DNA of 64,000 bases from NCBI GenBank assembly GCA_017431955.1, contig JAFRKC010000005.1, positions 62,001 to 126,000 on the forward strand. The letters run 5' to 3'. The notes under the pieces were generated by a model. The model had not been told where the DNA came from. It did not search any database and saw only the letters and a program-made list of their open reading frames with translations. Source of the stretch: Candidatus Saccharimonadota bacterium. GTDB taxonomy: Bacteria; Patescibacteriota; Saccharimonadia; Saccharimonadales; Saccharimonadaceae. Below, piece by piece: positions 25,500-33,145 of this stretch (position 1 is its first letter; the number at the start of each line of letters is the position of its first letter). A program made the translations under genes and the position numbers.

Positions 25500-25852
25500 A
25501 AAAAGCGCCCTAAAAGGGCGCGGGGGGTCTGAGAGGAGAGGCTGGAGTGTGTATCCTCCCAGACCCCAAGGGGTATGTATTTAAACTCCCTATTGGGAAT
25601 TTTCAACGAACAGCATATTATGTTTTTTTTATTTTAGTATCCGTTGAAACTGCAGATTCCCTGTAGGGGCTAAATACGCATGGAGTCTGGAATTAGATGA
25701 CTCGAGAAGGCAAGAGCAGCTGACCACTACTCTTATTTCGGGTTATTTGGCAAAAGAAATAAGGAATGAAGCGGGTTGCTAAGTGAAGACACTAGATAGA
25801 GGTATCATTTCCATCCTCCCTTTCTGAAAAATAGCAAGCCTAAAAAGGCTAT
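25500..25852 (-). ncRNA. candidate structured RNA between rpsH and rplF
   Basis: No credible protein gene lies in the 500 bases 25441-25941. On the minus strand a perfect promoter (TTGACA-17-TATAAT, 25859-25887) starts a transcript near 25852 that ends at GCGCCC/GGGCGC plus T-run (25500-25521), about 350 bases. It contains an AGCCT-TTTT-AGGCT hairpin near the 5' end, a TTTCAACG/CGTTGAAA stem, and a 14-pair stem GGGGTCTGGGAGGA/TCCTCTCAGACCCC just before the terminator (+ strand 25524-25537 and 25554-25567). A 12-codon ORF starting MEMIPLSSVF (25779-25814) sits right behind a GGGAGG. I see no RNase P, SRP or tmRNA hallmarks. The identity is unknown. Confidence 0.55.
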
Positions 25853-25858
25853 ATTTCC

Positions 25859-25887
25859 ATTATATCACAAGTGTCAAAAAATGTCAA
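25859..25887 (-). promoter_or_regulatory. consensus promoter of the candidate RNA
   Basis: Minus strand: TTGACA (25882-25887), 17 bases, TATAAT (25859-25864). Confidence 0.85.
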
Positions 25888-25905
25888 TTTTATGAGGGGT
25901 AATAA

Positions 25906-25936
25906 CAAAAAAGACCCCTTAACGGGGCCTTTTTTG
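25906..25936. terminator. terminator after rpsH
   Basis: Stem GACCCC (25913-25918) / GGGGCC (25924-25929) with A-run and T-run on the two sides. On the minus strand it ends the S10/spc transcript after rpsH. Confidence 0.85.
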
Positions 25937-25941
25937 GTTTT

Positions 25942-26343
25942 TTAGTAAACTTTTACTAAGATTTCACCACCGAGGCGTTGTTTTTTGGCTTCTTGGCCGC
26001 TCATCACACCTTTAGAGGTGGAGATGAGGACGATACCACGGCCAGATTTGACCTTTGGAATTTCGTTGGCGCTGGTATAAACGCGGCGACCAGGTTTGGA
26101 AACCTTGGAAATCTCGTTGATTTTGGCGTTTTCGCCTTCCTTGTTGATGACAACATGGAGAATATCACGAGGTTTAGCAGCTTCAATTTTGACGTCTTCG
26201 ATGAATTTGGCAGCTTTTAGACCTTCGGCAACAGCTAGTTTGAGCTTAGAGGTTGGAACGCGAATTTCGGTTTTCCCTACCATAATAGCGTTGCGGATGC
26301 GGGTGATAAAATCTGCGACTTGATCGGTTGATTGTAGTGACAT
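25942..26343 (-). CDS. rpsH: 30S ribosomal protein S8
   Basis: 133 residues; ADFITRIRNAIMVGKTEIRV at the start and GRGIVLISTSKGVMSGQEAK near the end. Central 16S domain binder. Last gene of the long rplC-to-rpsH run, followed by a terminator. Confidence 0.98.
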   Translation of the reverse strand: MSLQSTDQVADFITRIRNAIMVGKTEIRVPTSKLKLAVAEGLKAAKFIEDVKIEAAKPRDILHVVINKEGENAKINEISKVSKPGRRVYTSANEIPKVKSGRGIVLISTSKGVMSGQEAKKQRLGGEILVKVY

Positions 26344-26358
26344 ATTTTCTCCTTTCTC

Positions 26359-26628
26359 CTACCAACTACTCTTTGTTACACCAGGGATTTCGCCCTTGCT
26401 TGCTTTTTCACGGAAGGTAATACGGCTCATACCAAAGCGGCGCATGTAACCACGTGGACGGCCATCTAGCATATCGCGGTTTTTAAGGCGAGTTGGGCTA
26501 GAGTTGCGAGGAAGTTTTTGCAAACCCTCGAGGTCGCCGGCAGCTTTCAAGGCTGCGCGCTTATCTTTGTATTTGTCGTACATTTTTTGCCTTTTTTGAT
26601 CACGGAGGATAGCGCTAGTTTTAGCCAT
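26359..26628 (-). CDS. rpsN: 30S ribosomal protein S14 (zinc-free long form)
   Basis: 89 residues, the long form without the CxxC...CxxC zinc motif. [38 protein letters not shown], and end [11 protein letters not shown]. Overlaps rplE by 8 bases. Confidence 0.98.
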   Translation of the reverse strand: MAKTSAILRDQKRQKMYDKYKDKRAALKAAGDLEGLQKLPRNSSPTRLKNRDMLDGRPRGYMRRFGMSRITFREKASKGEIPGVTKSSW

Positions 26629-27196
26629 TTACCACCTCCTTCTCAAATGGCATGCCAAAGGATTCTAACAACTTTGTGCTCCCTTCTTTAGAACCATTTT
26701 TGATAATAAACGTAATTTCGAGGCCGTGAAGAACAGCGGAGTCTTCGAAGGTAATTTCTGGGAAGACGGTTTGTTCTTTGAGGCCGATGCTGTAATTACC
26801 CTGCTTATCGAAGGCTTTGCGGGAAACGCCGTGGAAATCGCGGACGTGTGGCAAAGCGATATTGATGAAGCGATCAACGAATTCATACATCTTGTCGTTT
26901 CTAAGAGTGGTAAGGTAGCCAACTGGAGCGCCCATGCCTTTGCGGATTTTGAAGGTAGCAATGGACTTTTTGGCGAGGCGAGAAGTAGTGGCTTGGCCGG
27001 TGATTTTGGCCAAAGTGAGTTCTACGGTCTCGACAAAGCGTTTGTCTTCACGTTTTTTACCAACACCACAAGAGACGATAACTTTTTCGAGTTTTGGAAC
27101 TTGGTTAACATTCTCAAGTTTCAATTCTTTTTGAAGTTTTTTGACAATCTCTTTGTTGTATTGTTCTTTGAGACGTGGAATATATTTATCTGCCAT
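26621..27196 (-). CDS. rplE: 50S ribosomal protein L5
   Basis: 191 residues. [37 protein letters not shown] and [12 protein letters not shown]. Binds 5S rRNA and the P-site tRNA. 1-base overlap with rplX. Confidence 0.98.
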   Translation of the reverse strand: MADKYIPRLKEQYNKEIVKKLQKELKLENVNQVPKLEKVIVSCGVGKKREDKRFVETVELTLAKITGQATTSRLAKKSIATFKIRKGMGAPVGYLTTLRNDKMYEFVDRFINIALPHVRDFHGVSRKAFDKQGNYSIGLKEQTVFPEITFEDSAVLHGLEITFIIKNGSKEGSTKLLESFGMPFEKEVVNG

Positions 27197-27429
27197 TATT
27201 TTTTACCCTCCTCTTTTTTAAGGTTGGAAAAATCGATACCAGCGTGGATTTCTTTCTTCCCTCCCCTAGGGTTATATTGTGTAGCCTTGATGTGGCGGGT
27301 GCGGACACCGATACCTTCGATCATAGCTTTGCGGTTTTCACGATCAACTTTGACGATTTTACCGGTTTTGCCTTTGTGGCTGCCTGCGATGATTTTAACT
27401 TTGTCGCCAGTTTTTAGATTTTGTGCCAT
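27196..27429 (-). CDS. rplX: 50S ribosomal protein L24
   Basis: 77 residues, a KOW protein: LKTGDKVKIIAGSHKGKTGK, IVKVDRENRKAMIEGIG. Shorter than the usual 100 or so: the C-terminal zinc-ribbon-like part is missing. Early assembly protein at the exit tunnel. Confidence 0.97.
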   Translation of the reverse strand: MAQNLKTGDKVKIIAGSHKGKTGKIVKVDRENRKAMIEGIGVRTRHIKATQYNPRGGKKEIHAGIDFSNLKKEEGKK

Positions 27430-27797
27430 TATAGTACCTCCGGAGCTAAGCTGATAATTTTAGTAAATCCGAGGTCGCGAAGTTCGCGAGGGACTGGACC
27501 AAAGACACGAGTGCCTTTTGGAGTTTTGTCTTCGTTGACTAAAACGGCGGCATTGTCGTCGAAACGGATGGTTGAGCCATCTGGGCGGCGAATTTGCTGG
27601 CGGGTGCGGACGATAACGGCGCGAACAACAGCTTTTTTCTTGACGTTGCCAGTTGGCGAAGCCTCTTTGACGCTACAGGTGACGATATCACCAACGTGAG
27701 CATATCTGGCGCGAGTGCCACCAAGAACACGGATTACACCGAGCTCTTTAGCGCCACTGTTGTCAGCAACTTTTAATCTAGTTTCTTGTTGAATCAT
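27429..27797 (-). CDS. rplN: 50S ribosomal protein L14
   Basis: 122 residues. [40 protein letters not shown] and the [20 protein letters not shown] end are canonical. It lies at the subunit interface. Confidence 0.99.
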   Translation of the reverse strand: MIQQETRLKVADNSGAKELGVIRVLGGTRARYAHVGDIVTCSVKEASPTGNVKKKAVVRAVIVRTRQQIRRPDGSTIRFDDNAAVLVNEDKTPKGTRVFGPVPRELRDLGFTKIISLAPEVL

Positions 27798-28129
27798 TAT
27801 GCTTCCTCCTCTTCAGCCACTTTTTTGGCTTTTTTGTCGGCGGTATCATTGACTGATTCTAGGACTTCGTCTTTGAGTTCGACTGAGCCGTGAGCTTTCT
27901 CAAGAACCTTGACCAAGGTGTAGGCTTTGGTTTTGGAAAGTGGGCGGCAAGCAGCGATTTCGACTTTGTCACCAACTTTTGCTTCATTTTTCTCATCGTG
28001 AGCAGTATATTTACGAGTTTTGGTATATTGCTTACGATAGAGTGGATGCGTTTCGCGATTAGCTATGGAGACTGTAATGGTCTTATCACGCTTATCTGAG
28101 GAAACGATACCAATTAATGTGTGTGCCAT
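27797..28129 (-). CDS. rpsQ: 30S ribosomal protein S17 with acidic/basic tail
   Basis: 110 residues; the core of about 80 residues is normal ([57 protein letters not shown]). A tail of about 25 residues ([18 protein letters not shown]) is extra. It starts 2 bases after the rplP stop, so rpmC (L29), normally between them, is missing. Confidence 0.97.
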   Translation of the reverse strand: MAHTLIGIVSSDKRDKTITVSIANRETHPLYRKQYTKTRKYTAHDEKNEAKVGDKVEIAACRPLSKTKAYTLVKVLEKAHGSVELKDEVLESVNDTADKKAKKVAEEEEA

Positions 28130-28130
28130 A

Positions 28131-28550
28131 TTAGAACTCCTCTTTCTTTATAATTTTGGTACGAACTGGAAGTTTGTGACCGGCGAGGCGGAGAGCTTCT
28201 TTGGCTTGCTCTTCGGTGACATCGGCGATTTCAAACATCACAGTACCAGCTTTAACTTTAGCTACGAAAAATTGTGGTTCACCTTTGCCACTGCCCATTT
28301 TGACATCAAGAGGTTTCTTGGTGACAGGGGTATGTGGGAAGATGCGAATCCAGATTTTACCACCACGTTTGATGTAGCGGGTGATAGCCTGACGAGCGGC
28401 CTCGATTTGGCGGCTGTTGACGCGTTCGTTGTCTAGAGACATGAGGCCGAATTCACCAAATGCTACAGTGTTGCAGCGAGTGGCGACGCCAGTGTTTTTG
28501 CCTTTTCTCACTTTGCGGTGAGCAGTTTTTCTTGGAAGTAAGATAGCCAT
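28131..28550 (-). CDS. rplP: 50S ribosomal protein L16
   Basis: 139 residues. [40 protein letters not shown] and the [20 protein letters not shown] signature. Contacts the A-site tRNA. Followed immediately by rpsQ. Confidence 0.99.
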   Translation of the reverse strand: MAILLPRKTAHRKVRKGKNTGVATRCNTVAFGEFGLMSLDNERVNSRQIEAARQAITRYIKRGGKIWIRIFPHTPVTKKPLDVKMGSGKGEPQFFVAKVKAGTVMFEIADVTEEQAKEALRLAGHKLPVRTKIIKKEEF

Positions 28551-28551
28551 T

Positions 28552-29178
28552 TTATTTCTCCCCCTTGTAGATCCAGACCTTTACACCAACGATACCGGCA
28601 ATAGTTTGAGCGTGTTCGACGTAGAAGTCGATGTCGGCGCGGAGAGTATGTAGAGGAACTGAACCTTCGATAAATTTTTCGCGACGGGACATCTCGGCAC
28701 CGTTCAAACGGCCGGAAACTTCGATACGAACACCTTTAGCACCAGCGTTCATGGTTGATTGGCAAGCCATTTTAACGGCGCGGCGGAAGTTCATACGTTT
28801 GCCAAGTTGGAAGCCGATATTTTCGGCAACGAGTTTGGCGCAAAGTTCAGGTTTTTTGATTTCTTCAACGTTAATGCGGATTGGGCCGGAAACGATTTTT
28901 TCGAGCTCTTTCTTCATTTCGTTGATACCAGCACCTTGTTTACCAATAACTGCACCAGCTTTGGCGGTGAGGATGGTAATAGTGGTGAGGTTAGCGCTGC
29001 GTTCAATATTGATTTTGGCAATGGTTGGACGAGCTTTGAAGCGTTTTTCGATTGCTTCGCGAATCTTAACGTCTTCGATCAGCCATGTTTTGAAGTCAGT
29101 TTTGCGGGTAAACCACTTAGATGACCAATCTTTGCTGACTTGGAGACGATAAGAGATTGGGTTAACTTTCTGTCCCAT
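28552..29178 (-). CDS. rpsC: 30S ribosomal protein S3
   Basis: 208 residues. MGQKVNPISYRLQVSKDWSS, KH domain GAVIGKQGAGINEMKKEL, and the C-terminal domain GRLNGAEMSRREKFIEGSVP. Forms the mRNA entry channel. Confidence 0.98.
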   Translation of the reverse strand: MGQKVNPISYRLQVSKDWSSKWFTRKTDFKTWLIEDVKIREAIEKRFKARPTIAKINIERSANLTTITILTAKAGAVIGKQGAGINEMKKELEKIVSGPIRINVEEIKKPELCAKLVAENIGFQLGKRMNFRRAVKMACQSTMNAGAKGVRIEVSGRLNGAEMSRREKFIEGSVPLHTLRADIDFYVEHAQTIAGIVGVKVWIYKGEK

Positions 29179-29591
29179 TACTTTTTCTCCTTTTCTGCCT
29201 TTTTCTCGGCTTTTGCATCAGTTGTTTTGGCTGATTTCTTAGCTTTTTCCTCTCCAGCAACTTCTACGAAGATATTGCTGGAGATTTTCTCGAATGGCAA
29301 AGCACGACCGCGGGAAGCTGGCATATAACGACGAATGCGAGTACCAGCAGTGACGGAAATGCGTGCGATGCGGATGGTTTTAGTATCAATTGATGGGTTG
29401 TTGTTAAGCAAGTTAGCGTTGGCTGACTCGACGGCCTTAAGGACGGCACGAGCAGCGCGGCGAGGAGTGTTTTCTAGGATAACAACGGCATCGGCAACAT
29501 AGCGGTCGCGAACTAGGCTGGCGACAATGTTGGCTTTGCGTGGTTGGCTATCAACTCCTTTAATATAAGCGTGGGCGAACTTAGTATCCAT
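29178..29591 (-). CDS. rplV: 50S ribosomal protein L22 with charged tail
   Basis: 137 residues. Core typical (YIKGVDSQPRKANIVASLVR, IARISVTAGTRIRRYMPASR, GRALPF). The C-terminal 25 residues are Lys/Ala/Glu low-complexity (EEKAKKSAKTTDAKAEKKAE). Lines the exit tunnel. Confidence 0.97.
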   Translation of the reverse strand: MDTKFAHAYIKGVDSQPRKANIVASLVRDRYVADAVVILENTPRRAARAVLKAVESANANLLNNNPSIDTKTIRIARISVTAGTRIRRYMPASRGRALPFEKISSNIFVEVAGEEKAKKSAKTTDAKAEKKAEKEKK

Positions 29592-29593
29592 TT

Positions 29594-29887
29594 TTAGTTA
29601 CCTCCCTTAGCGGCAGCAGCTTCAGCAGCTTTTTTACCACCGTGGCGCTTGAATTTACGGGTTGGTGCGAACTCTCCGAGTTTGTGACCGACCATGTTTT
29701 CGGAGACGAAAACTGGAACATGGACTTTACCGTTGTGGACGGCGATAGTGCGGCCGACCATTTCTGGAGAAATGGTGCTTTGGCGTGCCCAAGTTTTGAT
29801 TACGGTGCGATCTTCGGCGGAGAGAGCTTTGATTTTCTTCTCTAGCTTGTAGTCCACGAAAGGACCTTTTTTCAGGCTTCTAGACAT
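29594..29887 (-). CDS. rpsS: 30S ribosomal protein S19
   Basis: 97 residues: [58 protein letters not shown] short Ala-rich tail follows. Head of the 30S subunit. Confidence 0.98.
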   Translation of the reverse strand: MSRSLKKGPFVDYKLEKKIKALSAEDRTVIKTWARQSTISPEMVGRTIAVHNGKVHVPVFVSENMVGHKLGEFAPTRKFKRHGGKKAAEAAAAKGGN

Positions 29888-29889
29888 GG

Positions 29890-30726
29890 CTATTTCCTCT
29901 TTCCTTCGTGGCGACTGCGCACGATCATATTATTAGTTTTCTTATTATGACGGGTACGATATCCGAGTGTGAGTTGACCCCATGGAGTGCGTGGAGCTTT
30001 ACCAGAGCCGTGACGACCACCGTCACCACCGCCGTGTGGGTGATCACAAGCGTTCATTACGACACCACGGACAGTTGGGCGAATACCTTTGCGGCGACGA
30101 CGACCAGCTGCACCTTGTTTGATGTTTTGGTGCTGTGGGTTGCTAACTACACCGATGGAAGCTTCGCAAGAAACGAGAACTTTGCGAACTTCGCCAGATG
30201 GCATCTTAAGAGTGGCATAGCCGTTCTCTTTAGCCATAAGTTGAGCGGAAGAACCAGCAGCGCGGACCATTTGAGCACCGCGGCCTGGAGTAAGTTCGAT
30301 AGCATAGACCATAGTACCAACTGGGATTTGCTCGAGTGGTAAACGGTTGGAAGTTTCTACTGGGGCTTTTTCGCCAGTTTTGAAAGTAGAACCTTTGGTC
30401 ATGTTGGTGTCGGCAGTAACGTAGTAGTAAGTGCCGTTTTGATCTTTAACGCGAGCGATACGAGCGCTGCGGTTTGGATCGTATTCGATCTCTTCAACGG
30501 TTAAAATGAGATCTTTTGGTAGATTGTGGGTCAAAATGCGATAATGACGTTTGATACCGCCACCACGATGGCGAACGGTAATTCTACCCTGGTTGTTTTT
30601 ACCGGCATTTTGCTTTTTTGCTTTGGTCAAAGACTTGAGAGGTTTTTTGGTCGTGATTTGATCAAAATCCTGAGTAGTCTTTTGACGCTGAGCCGGAGTG
30701 GTTGGACGATAAGCTTTAATGCTCAT
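29890..30726 (-). CDS. rplB: 50S ribosomal protein L2
   Basis: 278 residues. [41 protein letters not shown] core (here [15 protein letters not shown]), and the peptidyl-transferase-near loop [19 protein letters not shown]. Needed for subunit joining. Confidence 0.99.
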   Translation of the reverse strand: MSIKAYRPTTPAQRQKTTQDFDQITTKKPLKSLTKAKKQNAGKNNQGRITVRHRGGGIKRHYRILTHNLPKDLILTVEEIEYDPNRSARIARVKDQNGTYYYVTADTNMTKGSTFKTGEKAPVETSNRLPLEQIPVGTMVYAIELTPGRGAQMVRAAGSSAQLMAKENGYATLKMPSGEVRKVLVSCEASIGVVSNPQHQNIKQGAAGRRRRKGIRPTVRGVVMNACDHPHGGGDGGRHGSGKAPRTPWGQLTLGYRTRHNKKTNNMIVRSRHEGKRK

Positions 30727-31178
30727 TATTTATTCTCCTTGCTGGCATTCTTGTCAGCCTTTTTGGTAGTTTTTTCTACCTTTTTGGCTTCCTTTGCGTC
30801 AGCTTTTTTAGTTTCTGGTTTCTTTTCTTCAGGTTCATCAAATACCTTGATTTTGTCACCATCTTTGAGGGTAACATAGGCTAGTTTCTTATCCTGGCGA
30901 TAAGTGGTGCCTGGATAAGCGTGTTTGCCTTTAGAAAAGCGAGTCTTTTTACCTTTGCGAATAAGGATGCGAACATCAGTAACGGTAACGTTGAATTCTT
31001 TAGAGATGAGTTTTGCCACATCTTGCTTGCTAGAATTCTTTTTAACGGCGAAAACGTAAGTGCGCTTGGCTTGTTCGGCATAGGTTTTCTCGGTTGCGCG
31101 AGGTTCAATCATGGTTAGTTTTTCGACTACTTCTTCCTTGGCGGTTTTGGCGGTAGTTTTGGTATCTTTCTTAGCCAT
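30726..31178 (-). CDS. rplW: 50S ribosomal protein L23 with extended tails
   Basis: 150 residues against about 95 in most bacteria. Core: PRATEKTYAEQAKRTYVFAV, ISKEFNVTVTDVRILIRKGK. The C-terminus is about 40 residues of Lys/Ala/Glu repeats (KKADAKEAKKVEKTTKKADK). L23 is the docking site of SRP and trigger factor at the tunnel exit, so the tail lies where nascent chains leave. Confidence 0.95.
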   Translation of the reverse strand: MAKKDTKTTAKTAKEEVVEKLTMIEPRATEKTYAEQAKRTYVFAVKKNSSKQDVAKLISKEFNVTVTDVRILIRKGKKTRFSKGKHAYPGTTYRQDKKLAYVTLKDGDKIKVFDEPEEKKPETKKADAKEAKKVEKTTKKADKNASKENK

Positions 31179-31792
31179 TATTTGTCCTCCTTATCGAGTA
31201 GCCAGTTTTCAGCGGCTCTTAGACCGGCTTCGCTGAAGACGATAGCGTCTGCATTCATGATGTCGAAAACATTGAGATAAGTTGCGCGAACGAGTTTGAC
31301 GTTCTCGAGGTTGTTGGTGGAGCGAAGAACTTCTGGAGTTTTCTCAGCAGCAACTGCGAGTACGTTTTTGCCTTCTAGCTTCATGTCTTTTAGAACTTTG
31401 GCTGCATCTTTGGTTTTGCCAGTGAATTTGGCGCTAGCACTGAGGATGAAAACAGCTTTGTCAGCGTTTTTCATAGAAAGAGCTTGGCGAATAGCAACTT
31501 TCTTAGCGGAACGGCTAAGTTTTTTGGTGAAGTTTTCTTCGCCGGTGCGACCAAAGGCAACACCACCATGGCGCCAAATAGGGTTGCGGGTTGAGCCGAA
31601 GCGGGCGCGACCAGTACCTTTTTGTTTCCATGGTTTCTTGCCACCACCGCGAACTTCGCCACGCTTCAAAGTTTTGGCGTGAGAGCTGCGAGAGTTAGCA
31701 AGATATGCATCATAAGCGAGTTTAACTAGTTCATGATTTTCAACTTTGAGGTTAAAGACTTCTTTGTTTAGCTTGACAGTAGATTCGGCCAT
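31178..31792 (-). CDS. rplD: 50S ribosomal protein L4
   Basis: 204 residues from ATG 31792, which overlaps the rplC stop region (an upstream in-frame start at 31810 is less likely). GEVRGGGKKPWKQKGTGRAR and FGSTRNPIWRHGGVAFGRT are the conserved tunnel loop. In E. coli L4 also represses its own operon. Confidence 0.97.
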   Translation of the reverse strand: MAESTVKLNKEVFNLKVENHELVKLAYDAYLANSRSSHAKTLKRGEVRGGGKKPWKQKGTGRARFGSTRNPIWRHGGVAFGRTGEENFTKKLSRSAKKVAIRQALSMKNADKAVFILSASAKFTGKTKDAAKVLKDMKLEGKNVLAVAAEKTPEVLRSTNNLENVKLVRATYLNVFDIMNADAIVFSEAGLRAAENWLLDKEDK

Positions 31793-31793
31793 A

Positions 31794-32411
31794 TTACTCC
31801 TTTCCCTCAACAGTTACGATGCCCTTCTTTGGGCCAGGGACTGCGCCTTTAAGGCCGAGAAGGTTGTTCTCTTTGTCAATGTAAGCAACGACGAGATTTT
31901 TGACAGTGACTTGATCGTGACCCATGCGGCCTGGCATCTTCTTACCTTTCCAGACTTTTTGTGGGTACATAGAGCCGATAGAACCGACTTTACGAATGTC
32001 ACCCTTAAAACCGTGGGTGTTGCGTGATTCTTGGAAGTTCCAGCGTTTGACGGTGCCAGCGAAACCTTTACCTTTGGAGGTACCGGTGACGGTGACTTTG
32101 TCGCCAAGATTGAAGCTTTCGACGGTGAGAGTATCACCGAGCTTGAAATCTGGGACATCCTTCGTGCGGAATTCTTTGAGAACCTTAGGGTTGATATTTT
32201 CTCCAGCCTTTTTGACGTGACCGGAAACCGACTTGCTCAGATTCTTACCCTGACCGTAACCGAGTTGCACAGCGTTATAACCATCGCTATCGATAGTTTT
32301 AATCTGAGTCACTGTGACTGGGCCGGCTTGGAGGATTGTAACAGGGGTCATAACGCCATCTTTGCCGATGATCTGGGTCATACCAATTTTGGTGCCGAGA
32401 ATGACTTGCAT
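31794..32411 (-). CDS. rplC: 50S ribosomal protein L3
   Basis: 205 residues from ATG 32411 behind AAAGGAATAGA. The frame is open farther upstream, but that part does not resemble L3. MQVILGTKIGMTQIIGKDGV, FQESRNTHGFKGDIRKVGSI and GRMGHDQVTVKNLVV are typical. First gene of the S10-type operon here; rpsJ, usually upstream, is not present in this position. Confidence 0.96.
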   Translation of the reverse strand: MQVILGTKIGMTQIIGKDGVMTPVTILQAGPVTVTQIKTIDSDGYNAVQLGYGQGKNLSKSVSGHVKKAGENINPKVLKEFRTKDVPDFKLGDTLTVESFNLGDKVTVTGTSKGKGFAGTVKRWNFQESRNTHGFKGDIRKVGSIGSMYPQKVWKGKKMPGRMGHDQVTVKNLVVAYIDKENNLLGLKGAVPGPKKGIVTVEGKE

Positions 32412-32547
32412 TCTATTCCTTTCCCTTAAATTTGACATTAATAAAACTAGACTTGTGAGCAGTTCCCGTAGGCTTACTCTTTCGTCTAGGTGTACACTCG
32501 CTAGAATATACAAGTTGTATTTTATCATACTCTCTAGGGATGCGCAA
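32412..32547 (-). promoter_or_regulatory. promoter and leader of the rplC operon
   Basis: Minus strand: TTGCGC (32542-32547), 17 bases, TAAAAT (32519-32524). The leader of about 100 bases contains complementary CTAGAC and GTCTAG arms enclosing about 30 bases, which could be an autoregulatory structure (inference). Confidence 0.6.
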
Positions 32548-32565
32548 GGGGTATTTTAATAAAAA

Positions 32566-32592
32566 ATAGCCTCGGTTTCCCGAGGCTTTTTT
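32566..32592 (-). terminator. terminator after the alpha-CTD-like gene
   Basis: Minus-strand stem GCCTCGG/CCGAGGC with loop GAAA, then TATTTTTT. Confidence 0.85.
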
Positions 32593-33033
32593 CTACCAGT
32601 CGTAACCGAGTAGATTTAGTTGAGTTCTGATCTCGTTAACCGAGATTTCTCCGAGTTCTCTGAACTTGAGGACTTTTTCTGGAGATAAGGAGAGTAACTG
32701 CGAAACGAAGATTACGCCCTGTTTGGCCAAGACATTTTGAATACGTACCGAGAAATCTATATCTTCGATCGCGATGTCGTTGGGAATTTTTGGATGATAA
32801 CCCCACTCCTTTAAGAGCTCGAGAATATCTTTGTGTTTTTGAGCTTCGTATAGGTCAAAGAAATTAGGATCTAAGAGATCGCTAAGAACGTGTGCTCCGC
32901 GGTGGTAAAGATACTCCAATGAACTTTCTTCTAGAGGTAACTCTGAAACTGGAAGTTGCAATCTTGCTAGATAGATTAAGGTTGTAACTTGTTTCTGTAC
33001 ATCTTTTAAAAGGTACTTTTCTTCTATATCCAC
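32593..33033 (-). CDS. small protein with RNA polymerase alpha-CTD-like domain
   Basis: 146 residues from GTG 33033, 5 bases behind the very strong AAAGGGGGTGA. The N-terminal 95 residues are helical and unrecognised. The last 52 residues (DFSVRIQNVLAKQGVIFVSQ, LLSLSPEKVLKFRELGEISV, NEIRTQLNLLGYDW) align with the alpha-CTD pattern: S-x-R-x-x-N-x-L, I-x-x-V-x-x-L, L-G-x-x-S-x-x-E-I. True RpoA with its own CTD is encoded at 18178, so this is an extra copy of the fold beside rpoBC. It may bind UP-element DNA or partner proteins (inference). It has a consensus promoter and a strong terminator, so it is a single-gene unit. Confidence 0.7.
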   Translation of the reverse strand: MDIEEKYLLKDVQKQVTTLIYLARLQLPVSELPLEESSLEYLYHRGAHVLSDLLDPNFFDLYEAQKHKDILELLKEWGYHPKIPNDIAIEDIDFSVRIQNVLAKQGVIFVSQLLSLSPEKVLKFRELGEISVNEIRTQLNLLGYDW

Positions 33034-33066
33034 TATTTCACCCCCTTTAGGTATGGATATCTTTCT

Positions 33067-33095
33067 ATTATATCACATATGCTTTAAAAAGTCAA
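33067..33095 (-). promoter_or_regulatory. consensus promoter of the alpha-CTD-like gene
   Basis: Minus strand: TTGACT (33090-33095), 17 bases, TATAAT (33067-33072). Confidence 0.85.
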
Positions 33096-33106
33096 TATGG
33101 GCAACA

Positions 33107-33133
33107 AAAATACCCCCAACGTGGGGGTATTTT
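33107..33133. terminator. terminator of rpoC
   Basis: Stem AAAATACCCCC (33107-33117) / GGGGGTATTTT (33123-33133), a symmetric hairpin that works on the minus strand after rpoC. Confidence 0.88.
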
Positions 33134-33145
33134 GCGCCTTGAAGA

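Noticed and set aside
25500..25852. Whether the spc-operon RNA is tmRNA, RNase P RNA or SRP RNA.
   Set aside because: No tRNA-like T-arm plus CCA end and no ALAA-type tag ORF for tmRNA; no GAGGAAAGTCC-type P4 or ACAGAA element for RNase P; no GGAAG-x-AGC tetraloop helix for SRP. Left as unidentified.
26726..27454. 242-codon + strand open frame across rplE-rplX.
   Set aside because: Antisense to three ribosomal genes, with no ribosome binding site; composition mirrors the minus-strand genes.
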